Made by a program: the position numbers and the translations under genes. The notes beneath the pieces were generated by a model that had not been told where the DNA came from, ran no database searches, and was given only the letters and a program-made list of their open reading frames with translations. DNA of 64,000 nucleotides, from the NCBI RefSeq assembly GCF_000237925.1, contig NC_031499.1, forward strand, positions 7,012,195 through 7,076,194, given 5' to 3'. Source of the DNA: Schistosoma mansoni (lineage: Eukaryota > Platyhelminthes > Trematoda > Strigeidida > Schistosomatidae). Numbering within the stretch: the stretch's first letter is position 1; every line of letters starts with the position of its first letter. This document shows, piece after piece, positions 44,725 to 57,164 of this stretch.

Positions 44725-45175
44725 AATCACAACGTAGAACTTCGTACGTACGAGCATCAGTTCCAGTTGCCATACCACATAAGCACAGAGATGCAGTTGT
44801 CGATTCAAATCCCATAGTGGTAGAAGTAGTAAGAGTATAATGATTAATGTGAAAGATTAGGGTCTGAAGATGTTATTGAAGTAGCATAATCCAATGAAAT
44901 AAATTTGAAAAGAGAAAAAAGAAAGGGACATGAAGAATTCAGAAGATTAGAATTTGGCAGAACACAAACAGTGGATGCACCTTCACCATTGCAAACGACT
45001 TTCAGCCATGTCACTCAAGGTCTCTAACCATCGATTGCTATCATCTCATGAATCCCGACCAGGTAGTCTACACCTACCAACATGACTTAGTCCACTTGTC
45101 AGTGACTTCATGGATTTGTGCCCCGTTTTGATCTGGCCGCCTCTAGCGTTCGTCCAACCTACTCCTACATTATAA
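44725..45175 (-). mobile_element. Non-LTR retrotransposon 3' fragment (same family as 26824-27854)
   Basis: Reverse match to 27400-27850: CAACGTAGAACTTCGTACG at one end, CTTCATGGATTTGTGCC at the other. Includes the (TACG)n motif. 5'-truncated. Confidence 0.75.
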
Positions 45176-45526
45176 AACATCGCACTGACGATATGGTTAA
45201 GTTGTTCAACGAAATATTGATGTAGAATATACATTCCTCAAAGTTTAGAAACCGATGAGAGGAAAACGTATCTTTGAACTAACTATGCTTTTAGCACTTG
45301 AAAAGATTATCTATACAACCGTAATATTCATAATTGAATCAAGCAGTCTTGTTTTGAAATGAAAACTTTAACTAATTATCAATAGTACATACTGTGATGA
45401 TGAACTCACCATTATAAAAAAGGCAACGCCAGTGCGTCATAAAAAAAGCGTAAACAGTATTTGAACGGTAACTACACATTAATCTGTGTTTGTTAGTTTA
45501 CATGCGTTTACGGTGAGACATATATC

Positions 45527-45753
45527 AGGGCCCCCAAATGCCCTGGTATGGCTGAGAGTGAGGAGAGTCCGCTCTCCCTCTCCAAATGCTCTCACATGGC
45601 TACCGCGCATATAACCTCTGTCAGGGAAGTCATACTCACTACCTTCTCGTAGCACCGGTGTTGTATACGAAATTCAGAGGACGAAAAACGAATGTCCGGT
45701 GCTTTAACCAGGTTGGTGGACACAGAAAGTCTACCTAGGGGAGTTGGAATATA
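45527..45753 (+). mobile_element. Type C repeat, 3'-truncated
   Basis: Matches the first ~225 bp of the family (CCCAAATGCCCTGGTATGGC to ACCTAGGGGAGTTGGAA). Confidence 0.75.
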
Positions 45754-45969
45754 CGAATACGAATATAAATAGTTTAGTTAGTTAACAACTATACAAATAA
45801 AAATATACACATAGTATTGGTTCATAAATAGTCTTCAAAAGTTACCATTCATAATTCTCTTCAGGGTATAGCAGAAACGAAAATTTCGTTGAATATTAAT
45901 GAATACTACACTACTCATTATTGTAAGTCAATATTCCTCGTTATTTATATGATCACAATAAAATTAAAT

Positions 45970-46790
45970 TAATTAGACGGTTTGGACTTTACAGATGACC
46001 TAGTCCTCCTATCTCATATACATGAACAAATGCAGACGAAGACAACTAATGTAGCAGTAGCAATAGGCCTCAACATACACAAACGAAAAAGAAAGATTCT
46101 CAAATACAACATGGAGAACACCAACCCCATCACACAAGGTGGAGAAACCCTGGAAGATGTAAAAACATTCACGGACCTGGGAAGCATCGTTGATAAACAA
46201 GGAAGATCGTATGCAGACGTGAATGCGAGGATTGGCAAAGAAAGGAACGTAGTTCTACAATTGAAAAACATATGAAACTCGAAACAACTGTCAACTACTT
46301 TCCAAGTGAGAGTCTTCAATACGAACATCGGGACAGTCCTACTGTATGGAGCTGAAACGTGGAGAACTGCTACAACCGTCATCAAGAAGGTATAAGTAAT
46401 TATAAACAGTTGTCTACACAAAATACTCAACATTCACTGATCGGATACTATCAGCAACAGCGTTTTATGGGAAAAGACAAACCAACTTCCAGCTGAAGTG
46501 GAAATTACGGAAAGATGTTGGAAGTGGATAAGACATAGATTAAGAAAATCAAGAAACTGCATCACAAGGCAATTCCTAACTTGGAATCCTGAAGTGAAAC
46601 GGAAAAGAGGAAGGCCAAAGAACACATTACGTCGGGAAATAGAATAATATATGAAAAGGATGAATGTTAACTAGAAGGAACTTGAAAGGATTGCCCAGGG
46701 CAGAGTTGGATGGAGAATGCTGATAGTTGGCCTATGCTCCTCCACGAGGGTTAACAGACGTAAGTAAGTAGTAAGTAGTAAAATTACTTA
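45970..46790 (+). mobile_element. RTE LINE, 3' part
   Basis: Starts inside the RT palm (FTDDLVLLSHIHEQMQTKTT, where FADD is expected) and continues through GAETWRTATTVIKKV to the C-terminal end ([14 protein letters not shown]) and the tail GACGTAAGTAAGTAGTAAG. Several stops. Confidence 0.85.
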
Positions 46791-46794
46791 TCAA

Positions 46795-47329
46795 CCTTAT
46801 GAAATCATATTGAAACATACAATAACTAAATGTATAATTATATCTTATACATACATAACAATTTCATTACAATCAAATTAGATTATCAACACTTTGATAT
46901 AACTAAACGGAATGCCATTTATAATAATAATAATAATAATAGGGTCAACAATGTATGACGATTGTCTATACCCAAATGTCAGTAATCTACTGATTGTACT
47001 AAAATCAATATTGTCTATATCATACTATAAAATAGATAAGGAGTCCAAAAGTTAAAATGGTACCCATCGATTGAACAAACAAACGACGACAACGACAACA
47101 ACAGTAGTTTGTCTTGTTCATATGTCTCTTTCCTTTCTTTCTTTCTTTTCATTAAAATTGATATTCACTATAATGAATGTTAATTAGTCAATGTTAAAAC
47201 TATTCATACCTATCTACCTATCTATCTATCTCTCGCTGTCTCTCTGTATATATATATATATATATACCCTCTGAGTAGATCACCATAAAGCCAGAATTCA
47301 CTTATTCCTTGAATACTTTCCATTTCAAA
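46795..47329. other. Low-complexity upstream region of the next gene
   Basis: Contains (AAT)n near 46922-46942, CTTT/TTTC runs near 47135-47150 and a (TA)n run near 47247-47266. The sequence just before 47330 may carry the promoter; no clear motif. Confidence 0.4.
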
Positions 47330-50300
47330 ATGAAACCTATTCAAACATTTTGGTTTACTATAACTATTATCTATCGTATATTAAGTTTCATTAATATACT
47401 ATTAGCTATGATTATTGGTTATTATTATTTATATCCAAATCAATCATTTCAATTGATGCATTTTATAATCTTATTGAAATATATCCATTTCATTATAATG
47501 GTATGTTAATTGTTCATTTAGTATTGTTTAGGTTGAATCTTTCTATTGATGTTTTTTGACTGTAACTGGTTAGTCTCTAACTGGCCATACTGTACGTATT
47601 GCCTCGATATAGCCTTAATTTACAAGCATTATAAGCAAAGATGGATAGTGGCTAGCAGTAGAATCCAGTTTGACGCACGTTTCGTCCTATTTGGGACTCG
47701 TCAGCTGGATATACCTACATCTCAGACTCGTTGATGTTCACTCTGGGACTCGAACCCGGTACCTTTTGCTTCAAACGCCATCGCGTTATCCACTCAGCTA
47801 CTGAGTCCTGATAGCCACTTACTTGTGCAATGGGGTGAAGTTTAAATTCACTTGGTATTGTTTGTTTGAATCTTCCCATCGATGTTTAGAACTGCAACTG
47901 ATCAATCTCTAATTAGCATATGTGCATACTGTGTGTATTGCTTCGATATTAGCCCTAATTCATAAGTATTATAAGCAAAGATGAATAGTGGCTAGCAATA
48001 AAATCCAGTTTGACGCGTGTTTCGTTTTATTTGGGACTGGTCAACTGGATGTAACTACATCTCAGACTCGTTGATGTTCACTCTGGGACTCGAACTCGGT
48101 ACCTTTTGCTTCAAACGCCAGCACGTTATCTACTCGGTCACTGTTTACTATTTCATTGTAGTTTTATTAATGTATCCCCTCCCCCCCCATTTTTTAAAAA
48201 AAATATTTTTTTTCAATTCCATTTTTCAGTGTTTATTTCAATTATACATGATTATAGCAACAATAATTCAATGGTATAAACACTATACAATACATAGTTG
48301 TATGTATACATTTATGGCTACTTATATATTGGTAAGTATTATATATCATCCTCTTTACTTAAACTAAACAAACATTCAATTAGACATCATTTCATATTTA
48401 TTGGTTGGTGTATTTCCTTGATTCAAATGCAATAACCAAGAATCCTGAATTGAATAAATTACCATTATATTATATGCATTTAATTGTAAGTTCATTATAA
48501 TTTGTAAACTTGAATGTATATGCTTTCATTCCTTTCATTTATAAGCATCTATAAATGATTTATAATCAATTAATCACTGGGTAGTAACCAAATGGTATGT
48601 ATATCAAATCCTTCTTATCATTGATTAAATGACCTATCATATGATCAATAGTTTAAGTGACTGAACATTGCGTACTTTATTGAGATGTGAGATGATAGTT
48701 GGAAATAGTTGATAGGAAACGTTACATGATTCAGGTTTCGTACTATTTAGCATATATTCATAGTTAAAAGTGAGTCAATTGAAGCTAAACCACCATGGAA
48801 AACCTGGAAGCACTGCTTGACGGTCTTTTCGTCCTATTATGGGACTCCTCTTTGGCAGTGCTCATCCACGATCCAGCACTTGAGAGATATGTCTGACAGT
48901 CGTGTTTGTAATATTAAGCAAACTTATTTATTTATTTAAAAACATAAATAATGGTACAAGGAAGCACCAGATATATATGTGCCACACAAATTTCATTTGA
49001 TTTGTGTGAGGGCTATGATACTGTCCGGGTGCCTAAACCGAAGCAGGTGGTTTTCTTAGGGGGCCAAACCTAGAGCCATTGACCTAAAGATCTGATCCAC
49101 AAGTCAGTGGAGCATCGTGAGGAGATGCATTCCCATGATAGCCGGTGACAAACAATTGGTTCATACGCCATTTGTTCCTTCAGGATACTGGAGCCCATGT
49201 GCACCATTGGTGTGGAATTAGGGTTTTTCAACTCCCCTAGGTAGACTTTCCGTGTCCACCAACCTGGTTACAGCGTCGGACATTCGCTTTTCATCCTCTC
49301 ACTTTCGTAAACAACAGCGGTGCCACGAGAAGGCAGTGAGTAGGACGTCCTTGACAGAGGTTATATACGTGTGGTCATGTGAGAGCATTTGGAGAGGGAG
49401 AGCGGACTCTCCCCACTATCGCCGTACCAAGGCATTTGGGGGGTATTGCGGAAACGAATGCTTCTTGGAAGATTCGATCGATCAATAGTCAATACGTCAA
49501 AGTCTCTAATCCCGATTTAGATAGTTCAATGTTAACGTCTATGACCATGTAGCTTAGTGTCATGACATCGAATCTGCTCCCTGGCAGATAATATCTAGTC
49601 GATGAGTGATCAATAGTACAGAACCTGGATCGTGCTCGGTTTTCAATTGCCTACAAAGGATTCAACTTGTCAGATGAAAACTATGAATAAAATCATTCAA
49701 TTTACTAGTGAGTACTGTTTCCAAATGTATATACTTACATATATAATTTACAAAACTATTATCGATTTTAGTCACTCATCATCCTGCAAACTATTCTTAG
49801 ATGTTTTGTTGTCACACACATAAAGCGCAAAAAATCTGAAAATCAATATTTCATGGTGATTGGCATTTGTCAGTAAGGAATATCTGCAATGTTAAGGAAA
49901 CTGGAATTTCTTGTTGTATTTGAAACGATGTAAATTGACATCGTCCCCAAATGCCCTGGTACGGCCGACAGTGGGGAGAGTCCGCTCTCTCTCTCCAAAT
50001 GCTCTCATATGGCCACGCGTATATGACCTCTGGCAGGGAAATCCCACCCACTGCCTTCTCATGGCGAGGGCGTTGTTAAAAAAATTGAGAGGACGAAAAG
50101 CGAATATCCGTCACTTTAACCGGGTTGGTGGACACGGAAAGTCCACCTAGGGAAGTTGGAAAACTCTCGTTCCAAACCAACAGTGCACATAAGCTCCAGT
50201 ATCCTGAAGGAACAAATGGCGTATGAACCAATTGTTTGTCACCGGCTATCATGGGAATGCATCTCCTCACGATGCTCCACTGCCTTATGGATCAGACCTT

Positions 50301-53300
50301 TAGGTCAAAGGCTCGGGGTGTGGCCCTATAAGTAAACCACCTTCTTCAGTTTGGGCACCTGGGTAGTATCACAGCCCTCACACAAATCAAATGAGATTTA
50401 TGTGGCGCATATATATCTGGTGCTTCTTTGTACCAATATTTATGTGTTTAAATAAATAAAAACATTGACATCACAGATTAGAACGTCATTGATGAATTAT
50501 CCAGGACGTAACTGACCTCCTGTAGGACTTTGTTCTTTAAAATGCTCAGTCACTGAGTGTTAACCAATCAATTGTGTCTAGTCCTTTAATTATTGAGTGA
50601 ATTATACAGATCAAGTTGAAAGATGGTCACCTGACTGAGTAACACATTGTCACATCCATCATGATTTGATTTGTTCTGGTGATCAATGTTTCATAGATCA
50701 ATATTCAGTCGATACTACATTGATTAAAGATATTTTCTACATACCTTCATAACTTGATACAATGGAAGCATTGGATGATATAGTCATGTGATGCACATTA
50801 ACCTACATTTGTACAATATTCAACCTATGACTGAGAATCAGATTACAAAAACAGAACTATTTAGTATAGGTAAAGTGTAAGTAATACACACACACACACT
50901 ATGAAACTCAGAATAAAATCATCAACAATGTTAAAATCTTTCAATTCAATTAATATAAAAAAAGACCTTTATTCAAACGAATACTTTGATGATAAGCTTG
51001 AACTGTAGTCCATTCTGAGTTCTGGATAATGTTGACATTCTTCTCGGGAACTCCATAGTGTCGAAGAATTTTCCATAATCTTCTCCCTTTCACATTATCA
51101 AACGCCTTCCCATAGTTGATGAAGTTGATATATAGTGACAAGTTCCACTCAACTGATTGTTCGATAATGATCCGTAGTGTTTAAAATTAGTCTGTGCACA
51201 ACCGATCCTTACAGAATCCAGCCTGTTGATCTTGAAGTTGAACGTCTACTGCATCTTTCATCCGGTTCAGCAACACTCTGTTGAGAACGTTTCCTGGTAC
51301 TGACAGTAGTGTGATGTCTCTGTATTTCTCACATTTGCTCAGATCTCCTTTCTTTGGTATCTTGATGAGGTATCCTTCTCTCTAGTTCGTCGGCACTTGT
51401 TCTTCCTCCCAAATCTTCTTTAATAAAAGGTGAAGCATGTTTTCATTTACTGTTATATCTGATTTCAATGCATCAGCTGGCATATTGTCAGGTCCTACTG
51501 CTTTCCCATTCTTGATTTTTCTGATGGTCATACTAATTTCATACGTCGTTGGTGGAGTGACAGATATAGGAAGTTCTGTAGGTGCTGAGTTGATGTGCGT
51601 TGGATTCAACGGGGCTGGTCTATTCAACAGTTTCTCGAAGTATTCTACCTATCTATCTTTCTGCTCTGGAATCTTGATAATTATGTTGCCTTCCTTGTCC
51701 TCCATTGGTCTCTCTCGTTTACTATATTTCCCTACTAGTTTATTCGTTCTATCATATAGCTGTCTCATATTTCCTTCACTTGCAGCCTTTTCCTCCACTG
51801 TTTCTTGCTCATCCACGTATTTCTGCTGATCGACTCTAATGCTCCTCTTCACTTGCTTCTTTGCTTCAGTGTATTCAGCTTGTGCCTTAACTCCGTCTGT
51901 TCTTTCTCGGTTTCGTTAATTGCTGTCTTCTTCTTCCTCTTCAATTCTTCAATATCCAACACGGTTTCCATAGAGATCCATTCCTTATTGTAATGATGCT
52001 TTTGAATTCCAAGAACATCCTGACACGTCGAAGTTAGTGCTTCTTCCATCCCTCTCCAGTTGTTCTCCTCAGTATTTTCTTCCTGGTTGACTAGATCCTG
52101 TCATGCTTGAAACTTGTTGTTGAGAGTTATTTTGAATTGGTTGAGTTTGTCATTATGTGGAAGTGGAGGTTGTATTGAACATTTGTCATGCTGTTTGTCC
52201 ACTTGTCCAGTGTTTATTTAGCTTCAGTTCCATCTTGGCCATAACCAGGTTGTGACCAGGTGGTGACCAGGTGGTGATCTGAAGCTACGTCAGCTCCTCT
52301 CCGGGTTCTCACATCTTCCATTATGCTTCTGAATATTTCACTGATGAGAATACGATCAATCTGGTTCTCCGTGGTGTGATTCTGTGAGATTCATGTAGCT
52401 TTGTGTATGCATTTGTGTGTGAATATTTTGCCACCTATAATCAGTTTGTTGAATGCACATCGGTTTGCAAATCTCCACCCATTTCCGTTTCTCTCATCCA
52501 GTCCATGTCTTCCCATGATATCTTCATATCCAATGTTGTCCATTCCGAATTCGGCGTTTAGACCTCCCATCATGAGGTTATTTCCTGAGCACTTCGCCAT
52601 GATTGAGTTCAGCCTCTCATAGAACTGATCTTTATTGTTGTCGTTAATATCATTGGTGGATGGATAACAGTGAATGACATTCATCGTGATTCCTTCCTTC
52701 TTCGTTTTGAGAAATGCTTTGGTGATTGTGGATCCATGAGATTCCCATCCTACAATTGCATTTCATGCGGCAGACAGACAGCATCAGAGCAACTTCCTGA
52801 GTGTGTTGAGTATTTTACTCTTCTTGACCGGAGTAGACAGCATCTCTCTCGTATCTAGCCGTTGCTGTTTACAATGAGTTCAATGTGTTTCACTGATTTC
52901 GAGTACTGCCAATTTTTATCTCCTCACTTACGTAGCTATTTGGTTGGTCTCACCGGTTTCCACATATTGTCCGGACATTCTGTGTACCTATATTAGTTGT
53001 CGCTCTGTTTGTTAGAAGGGTTATTGGCCTCTTTAATTCCGAAGAATTTTAGTTTTCATCCTAAGGCTTCACAATTCTTTCTTCAACTGAGATTGTAGAA
53101 TTTGAATCGTTTAATTTGTTTAAACTCGTTCGCATATTTTATCAAATTTTTTTCTATGGAATGGAATTGCCGACCAAATTCCCAAACTTCCTCTTTTTCC
53201 CGGGCTTGGGACCGTCAGTATCTCTAGAAGAACTACAAGTGGAGTTAGTGTTACTTCCACACAAAGAAAAACATAATAATAACAGATTTTTACCACACCC

Positions 53301-56300
53301 ATTAGTATAGACACTAATACATGAGAATGTATTATACTGACCGGAATGGTATTGTAGTTGGCAAGAACACAACTGAGGATAATAGGATATATTTAGACAG
53401 AACATTACAGAACATCTTAGTGAAATATGAGAACCATATAGTAAATACCTTATTGAAAAATATCGAACAATTCTGTCAACTTGACTTTTCGTACTGCAAA
53501 ATTTCAATCAATCGTCTCAGACTTCTTCCTTCTCAAATTTCCATACCAACTGCTTTCTGTTTCCATTCTTTTCCCCTCAATCTTCTTGGGCATATGCTTC
53601 TAGACATTTATTTCCTGATTAGCGTTATATATTACTTATGTCGATTGAAGTAGCACATCACAGTATGTCATTATGTTGTATAAACTTAGTTATTTTGGAC
53701 TACAATTGATCAATCTCTTGTTGGCAAATCTACATCCTATGTGGACTGCTTCGATAAGTCACAAGCTTTTTAAGAAGATACAAGTAAACAACAACAAGTG
53801 AATATAACTTCATCCCACTGCACAAGCCAGTGGCTATTAGGACTCAGTAGCTAAGTGGATAACGCAATGACGTTTGAAGCGAACGGTACTAGGTTCGAGT
53901 CCCAGGGTTAATATCAACGAGTCTGAGATGCAGGTAAATCCAGCTGACGACACCCAAATAGGACGAAACACACATCCTAGATTTCCCTGCTAACCATTAT
54001 CTATCCTTGCTTATGATTGAAATGATTTATTATTAACAATTAATTTACATTTCTAATCCCATTTATTTATTTTTGAAAGAATTCCATGGGTCTAATCATG
54101 ATAATTACTGATGCAGTATTATGGAAGCCAAAACGTATTCCTTTCATAATTTCATACATTCCTTGTTGTATATTTGTGACTATATACATTGTATAGTAAG
54201 TCCATTTTATTACATATATATGTTGTGTGTGTGGCTGTGTGGCATTGGAACAATGAACCAGAATCAAGTATACATCTTTTCCATAGTTGAAAGCGTGAGT
54301 CAATTGAAGCTAGACCACCAGGGAAAACCTGAAAGCACTGGATGGCCGTTTCGTTCTACGGTGGGACTCCTCAATGGCAGTGCTCATCCACAGCCTCGCC
54401 CCACGAGATTCGAACCCAGGACCTATCACTCTCGCGCCAGAGCACTTAACCGATAGACAACCGAGCCGGCATCCGAGGGTGTTTATATCTAACTCCAACC
54501 AATTCACGAAGTTGAGTAACCGTCCACTAATTGTCATCAGTGAGTTCCTGTCTCACGACAAACGTGGTTTGAAATCCACTGTTCACTGCTTCTCACCAAA
54601 ACTCCAGGATTTACCGCTCGAAGTCAGTCACTAGTGCTTCCAGGTTTTCCCTAGTGGTCTAGCTTCAATTGATTCAAGCTTTCAACTATGAAAATACTAA
54701 ATCTCCACAAAAACCTCTTCTGATAATAGATCTTTTTGATGTGTGGGCGAGAATGATAATGATTGGTTGTTTTGCTTAGTCAGCCTTGTAGATAGTCTGA
54801 CAGATGTCAGATGAGTTATATATTCCTCTATCCTTATTATTATTGATTGATTGTTCCTTGTTGTTGGATTGTGTCGGGTTTTTGTGTTTAAATATATATT
54901 TATATTCTAGTCAGGCTAATCACGTATTCTTGATCAGAGTTGTGTGTTGAAGTCCTGTAGAACAGACACTGGGAGGGGATCTAATGTAGATATTCGTCAA
55001 AAGTAAATCAACATCCCATTGGTGTAAACAAGGAAAGCGGACCATTATAACAATTTTCAACCTGTTTTTAAAGTTGTACTTAGATAGTTTTTTCAGAAAG
55101 GGGTTTTGTGGGGATTTTAGTAATTTTATATAGTTGAAATTATGAGTCAATTGAAGCTAGACCATCAGGGAAAACCTGAAATCACTGGATGGCCATTTGT
55201 CCTATTGCGGGATCCTCAGCAATGAGCGCTCACGATCTTGCCTCGCGAGATTCGGACCCAGGACCTATCGGTCTCGCGCACGAGCACTTAACCGATAGAC
55301 CACTGAGCCGGCCGGCAACCAACGGTGTTAATGTCTAGCTTCAACAAATTCAGTGCTTCCAGGTTTTCCATGGTGGTCTAGATTCAATTGACTCATGATT
55401 TCAACTATGTAGAAAAATGATTCTTTTTGTTCTATATTTTATTTTTGGAAGTATCAATTACATTCCGCTTGATAATATCACGATATTCCTTCTTATTACA
55501 AATCTATACTGTAGATGACAGATGGGTATAGTAAGAAATTGTTAATTATTCATTCGTATTAAACCAACTTTTCAAATATTCCTATTTCAATTAGTTATAT
55601 CTCAGTAGTACATATAAACTCTAAGTTCAATAATTCAAATTTCTGTTAGGTTTCTGGTTCGAATCTCACGAGGCGGGATGGTGGATGAGCGCTGTTGAGG
55701 AGTCCTACAATGAGACGAAAGTGTCGTTCAGTGCCTCCAGATATTCCATGATGGTCTAGCTTCAATTGACTCATCAATTCAACTTTATAATTCAAATTTC
55801 GTCAGTCGATCACCTTATATCAGTTTTTATACTCTGATTCTCTATAAGTGGATTAGTTAAGTTTATGAATGTATATTCATAATAAAATAGTATAAACAAA
55901 TACAATGACAGATTCAAGGTCAACAAGAACCAATCAACATCGAGGTATACAGGACAAGCTATATACCACATGTGGAGAAATTCAAACACTTCACTTCTCC
56001 CTGAAGTTTGTCATTCAGAAGAACGATGAAAGCTTCATCCAGCTCAGAGAACAAACCTCCATCACAGTATAAAAAAGACTTCACCATATTCATTTTAACA
56101 TTTCTCTATATCTAATGTCCAATTTCTACAACTTCTACTCTATTACTTTTTTCTTCTTCTTTTTCTCTATCCCTAATATTAGCTTAGAGATTATAAATAT
56201 TATAAACAACTATACTGAATTACTCGATTCTAATAGACAACCAATTACATGTCGTGTTATATATTATTCATTATTTTGGTTAATAATTACCATATTCAAT

Positions 56301-56345
56301 GCTTCCAGTTGTGGAATAATTCGTTTACTCAACTTAAAAAAATGA
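47330..56345 (+). CDS. AIG1-like multi-pass membrane protein with altered catalytic positions
   Basis: Exon 1 47330-47500 (ATG, MKPIQTFWFTITIIYR), exon 2 48230-48331, exon 3 48384-48485, exon 4 54080-54195, exon 5 56183-56345; 217 residues, GT-AG throughout, no stops. Exons 1-4 have the same lengths as in the other copies. Hydrophobic stretches are at about 8-32, 58-74, 85-100, 126-160 and 187-207. The position of the AIG1 catalytic Thr is His53 (KYIHF) and that of the catalytic His is Asn126 (first codon of exon 4), so a hydrolase role is doubtful if the alignment holds; it could be a pseudoenzyme. Intron 1 holds two type I SINEs. Intron 3 (5.6 kb) is filled with type C repeats, an RTE copy and SINEs. 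Exons 1-3 and 4-5 are linked by phase and homology, not by transcript evidence. Confidence 0.65.
47525..48165 (-). mobile_element. Sm-alpha-like (type I) SINEs, tandem pair
   Basis: Two head-to-tail minus-strand copies (47525-47862 and 47862-48165) in intron 1. The first is nearly full length, with box A TAGCTGAGTGG, box B GGTTCGAGTCC and an intact hammerhead. The second has lost the ribozyme core (TTGACCA). Confidence 0.85.
47664..47711 (-). ncRNA. Hammerhead ribozyme, type I, intact core
   Basis: On the minus strand: CTGACGA (47698-47704), stem II GTCC/GGAC, GAAA (47680-47683), GTC (47672-47674). Stem I ATCCAG pairs with CTGGAT after AAA. Confidence 0.8.
48765..48895 (-). mobile_element. 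Type II SINE, partial
   Basis: Minus-strand copy from the TTGAAGCTAAACCACC tail to the ribozyme region (core altered to CAAAGAGGA). The tRNA-like head is missing. Confidence 0.7.
48920..49442 (-). mobile_element. Type C repeat, full copy
   Basis: Starts with the reversed AAAT tail (TTATTTATTTAAAAACATAAAT) and ends at CCGTACCAAGGCATTTGGGG. Confidence 0.8.
49943..50462 (+). mobile_element. Type C repeat, full copy
   Basis: Head-to-head with the copy at 48920-49442, ~500 bp apart. Ends in GTGTTTAAATAAATAAAAAC. Confidence 0.8.
50465..50950. other. No gene recognised
   Basis: Intronic AT-rich sequence with a short (CA)n run near 50886-50899. Confidence 0.4.
50955..53235 (-). mobile_element. RTE LINE, 5' two thirds
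   Basis: Read on the minus strand: 5' leader (53235-53000), endonuclease (52990-52190; WRFANRCAFNKLIIGGKIFT, DHHLVTTWLWPRW region), then the RT start (KIKNGKAVGPDNMPADAL, INFINYGKAFDN, YGVPEKNVNIIQNS). It stops at ~50990, before the active-site FADD. Multiple stops and frame breaks. Opposite in orientation to the host gene intron. Confidence 0.85.
53236..53690. other. Ambiguous open stretch, no gene called
   Basis: Both strands are open for ~110 codons (53321-53653 +, 53154-53507 -). The minus frame overlaps the RTE leader. Neither has a recognisable domain. Confidence 0.3.
53690..54022 (+). mobile_element. Type I SINE
   Basis: Plus-strand copy with box A (TAGCTAAGTGG), box B (GGTTCGAGTCC) and a hammerhead keeping CTGACGA and GAAA but with mismatched stem II (CACC/GGAC) and triplet ATC. 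Confidence 0.8.
54293..54560 (-). mobile_element. Type II SINE, long copy
   Basis: Minus-strand copy in intron 4, from the TCAATTGAAGCTAGACCACC tail to the head (CGGTTGTCTATCGGTTAAG) and 5' extension. Hammerhead core changed (CATTGAGGAG); GAAACGGCC kept. A plus-strand tail piece follows at 54625-54723. Confidence 0.75.
54625..54723 (+). mobile_element. Type II SINE tail fragment
   Basis: AGTGCTTCCAGGTTTTCCCTAG through CTCCACAAAAACCTCTTCTG. Confidence 0.65.
55095..55420. mobile_element. Type II SINE pair, inverted
   Basis: Minus-strand copy 55095-55320 (decayed core, CAAAT for GAAAC), then a plus-strand tail 55345-55420 (CAGTGCTTCCAGGTTTTCC). Confidence 0.7.
55640..55800 (+). mobile_element. 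Type II SINE, partial
   Basis: Box B GGTTCGAATCTC, degenerate hammerhead (TTGAGGAGTCC...GACGAAAG) and tail. Followed at 55900-56060 by the block described at 12975. Confidence 0.7.
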
Positions 56346-56461
56346 ACTTACAAATTCTTTATAGTTTTTTTGGAAAGGAAAGGAGGGGGAAGAGGAAATC
56401 ATTCAACGAGTTGTCTAATTCTGTAAAGTTAATTATAAAATCAACTTTTATTTATTATTGT

Positions 56462-56992
56462 TTTTATTTATTTGAACATATAAATATTGGTACAAAGGGG
56501 GCACCGAATACATATGAGTCATACAAGTCACTTGATTTGTGTATGAGTTGTGATACTGCCCAGATGTCTAGATCAAAGCAAGTGGTATTCTTACGAGACC
56601 ACACCCCGAGCCTTCGAATTAAAAGTCTGATCCATAAGGCTGTAGAGCAACATAAGAAGATGCAGTACCATGATAGCAAGTGACCAAAAACAGGTTCATA
56701 CACTGTTTGTTCTGATAGCATACCCCAACCCATGTACACCATCGGTTTGAAATCAGGGTTTTCCAACTCCCCCAGGCAGACTATCCATGTCCATCAACCC
56801 GGTTAAAGCGTCCGACATTCGCTTTTCGTCATCTTGATTTCTCAGACATCTCTGTCGCGAGAAGACAGTGAGTAGTACTTCTGTGGGAGTGGCTATATAC
56901 ACGTGACCATGTGAGAGCATTTCGAGAAAGAGGGAGAGAGAGTGAAGTCTCCACACTCTTGACCATACGAGAGCATTTGGGGGCTATTTATT
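56462..56992 (-). mobile_element. Type C repeat, diverged full copy
   Basis: Reversed AAAT tail (ATTTATTTGAACATATAAATATTGG) to AGCATTTGGGGGC. More diverged than the copies at 48920 and 49943. Confidence 0.75.
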
Positions 56993-57164
56993 ATTGTACA
57001 ATGCTTGTATATTCCATTCTTGTTCAATAGATTGGTTATATACGTAACTATTAATTGATTCATATAGACTTTATTCTTTTTGCACAGAATTTTCATGCTG
57101 TTACCAATCGAATTTTGTACATTTGATAGAATGAGAAAGTTTTCTAGTCGAATAACTTTTCACA

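Noticed and set aside
49252-49488. ORFs within 38936-39328, 49252-49488, 50076-50270 and 56464-56766
   Set aside because: They lie wholly inside type C repeats and recur in each copy at different frames.
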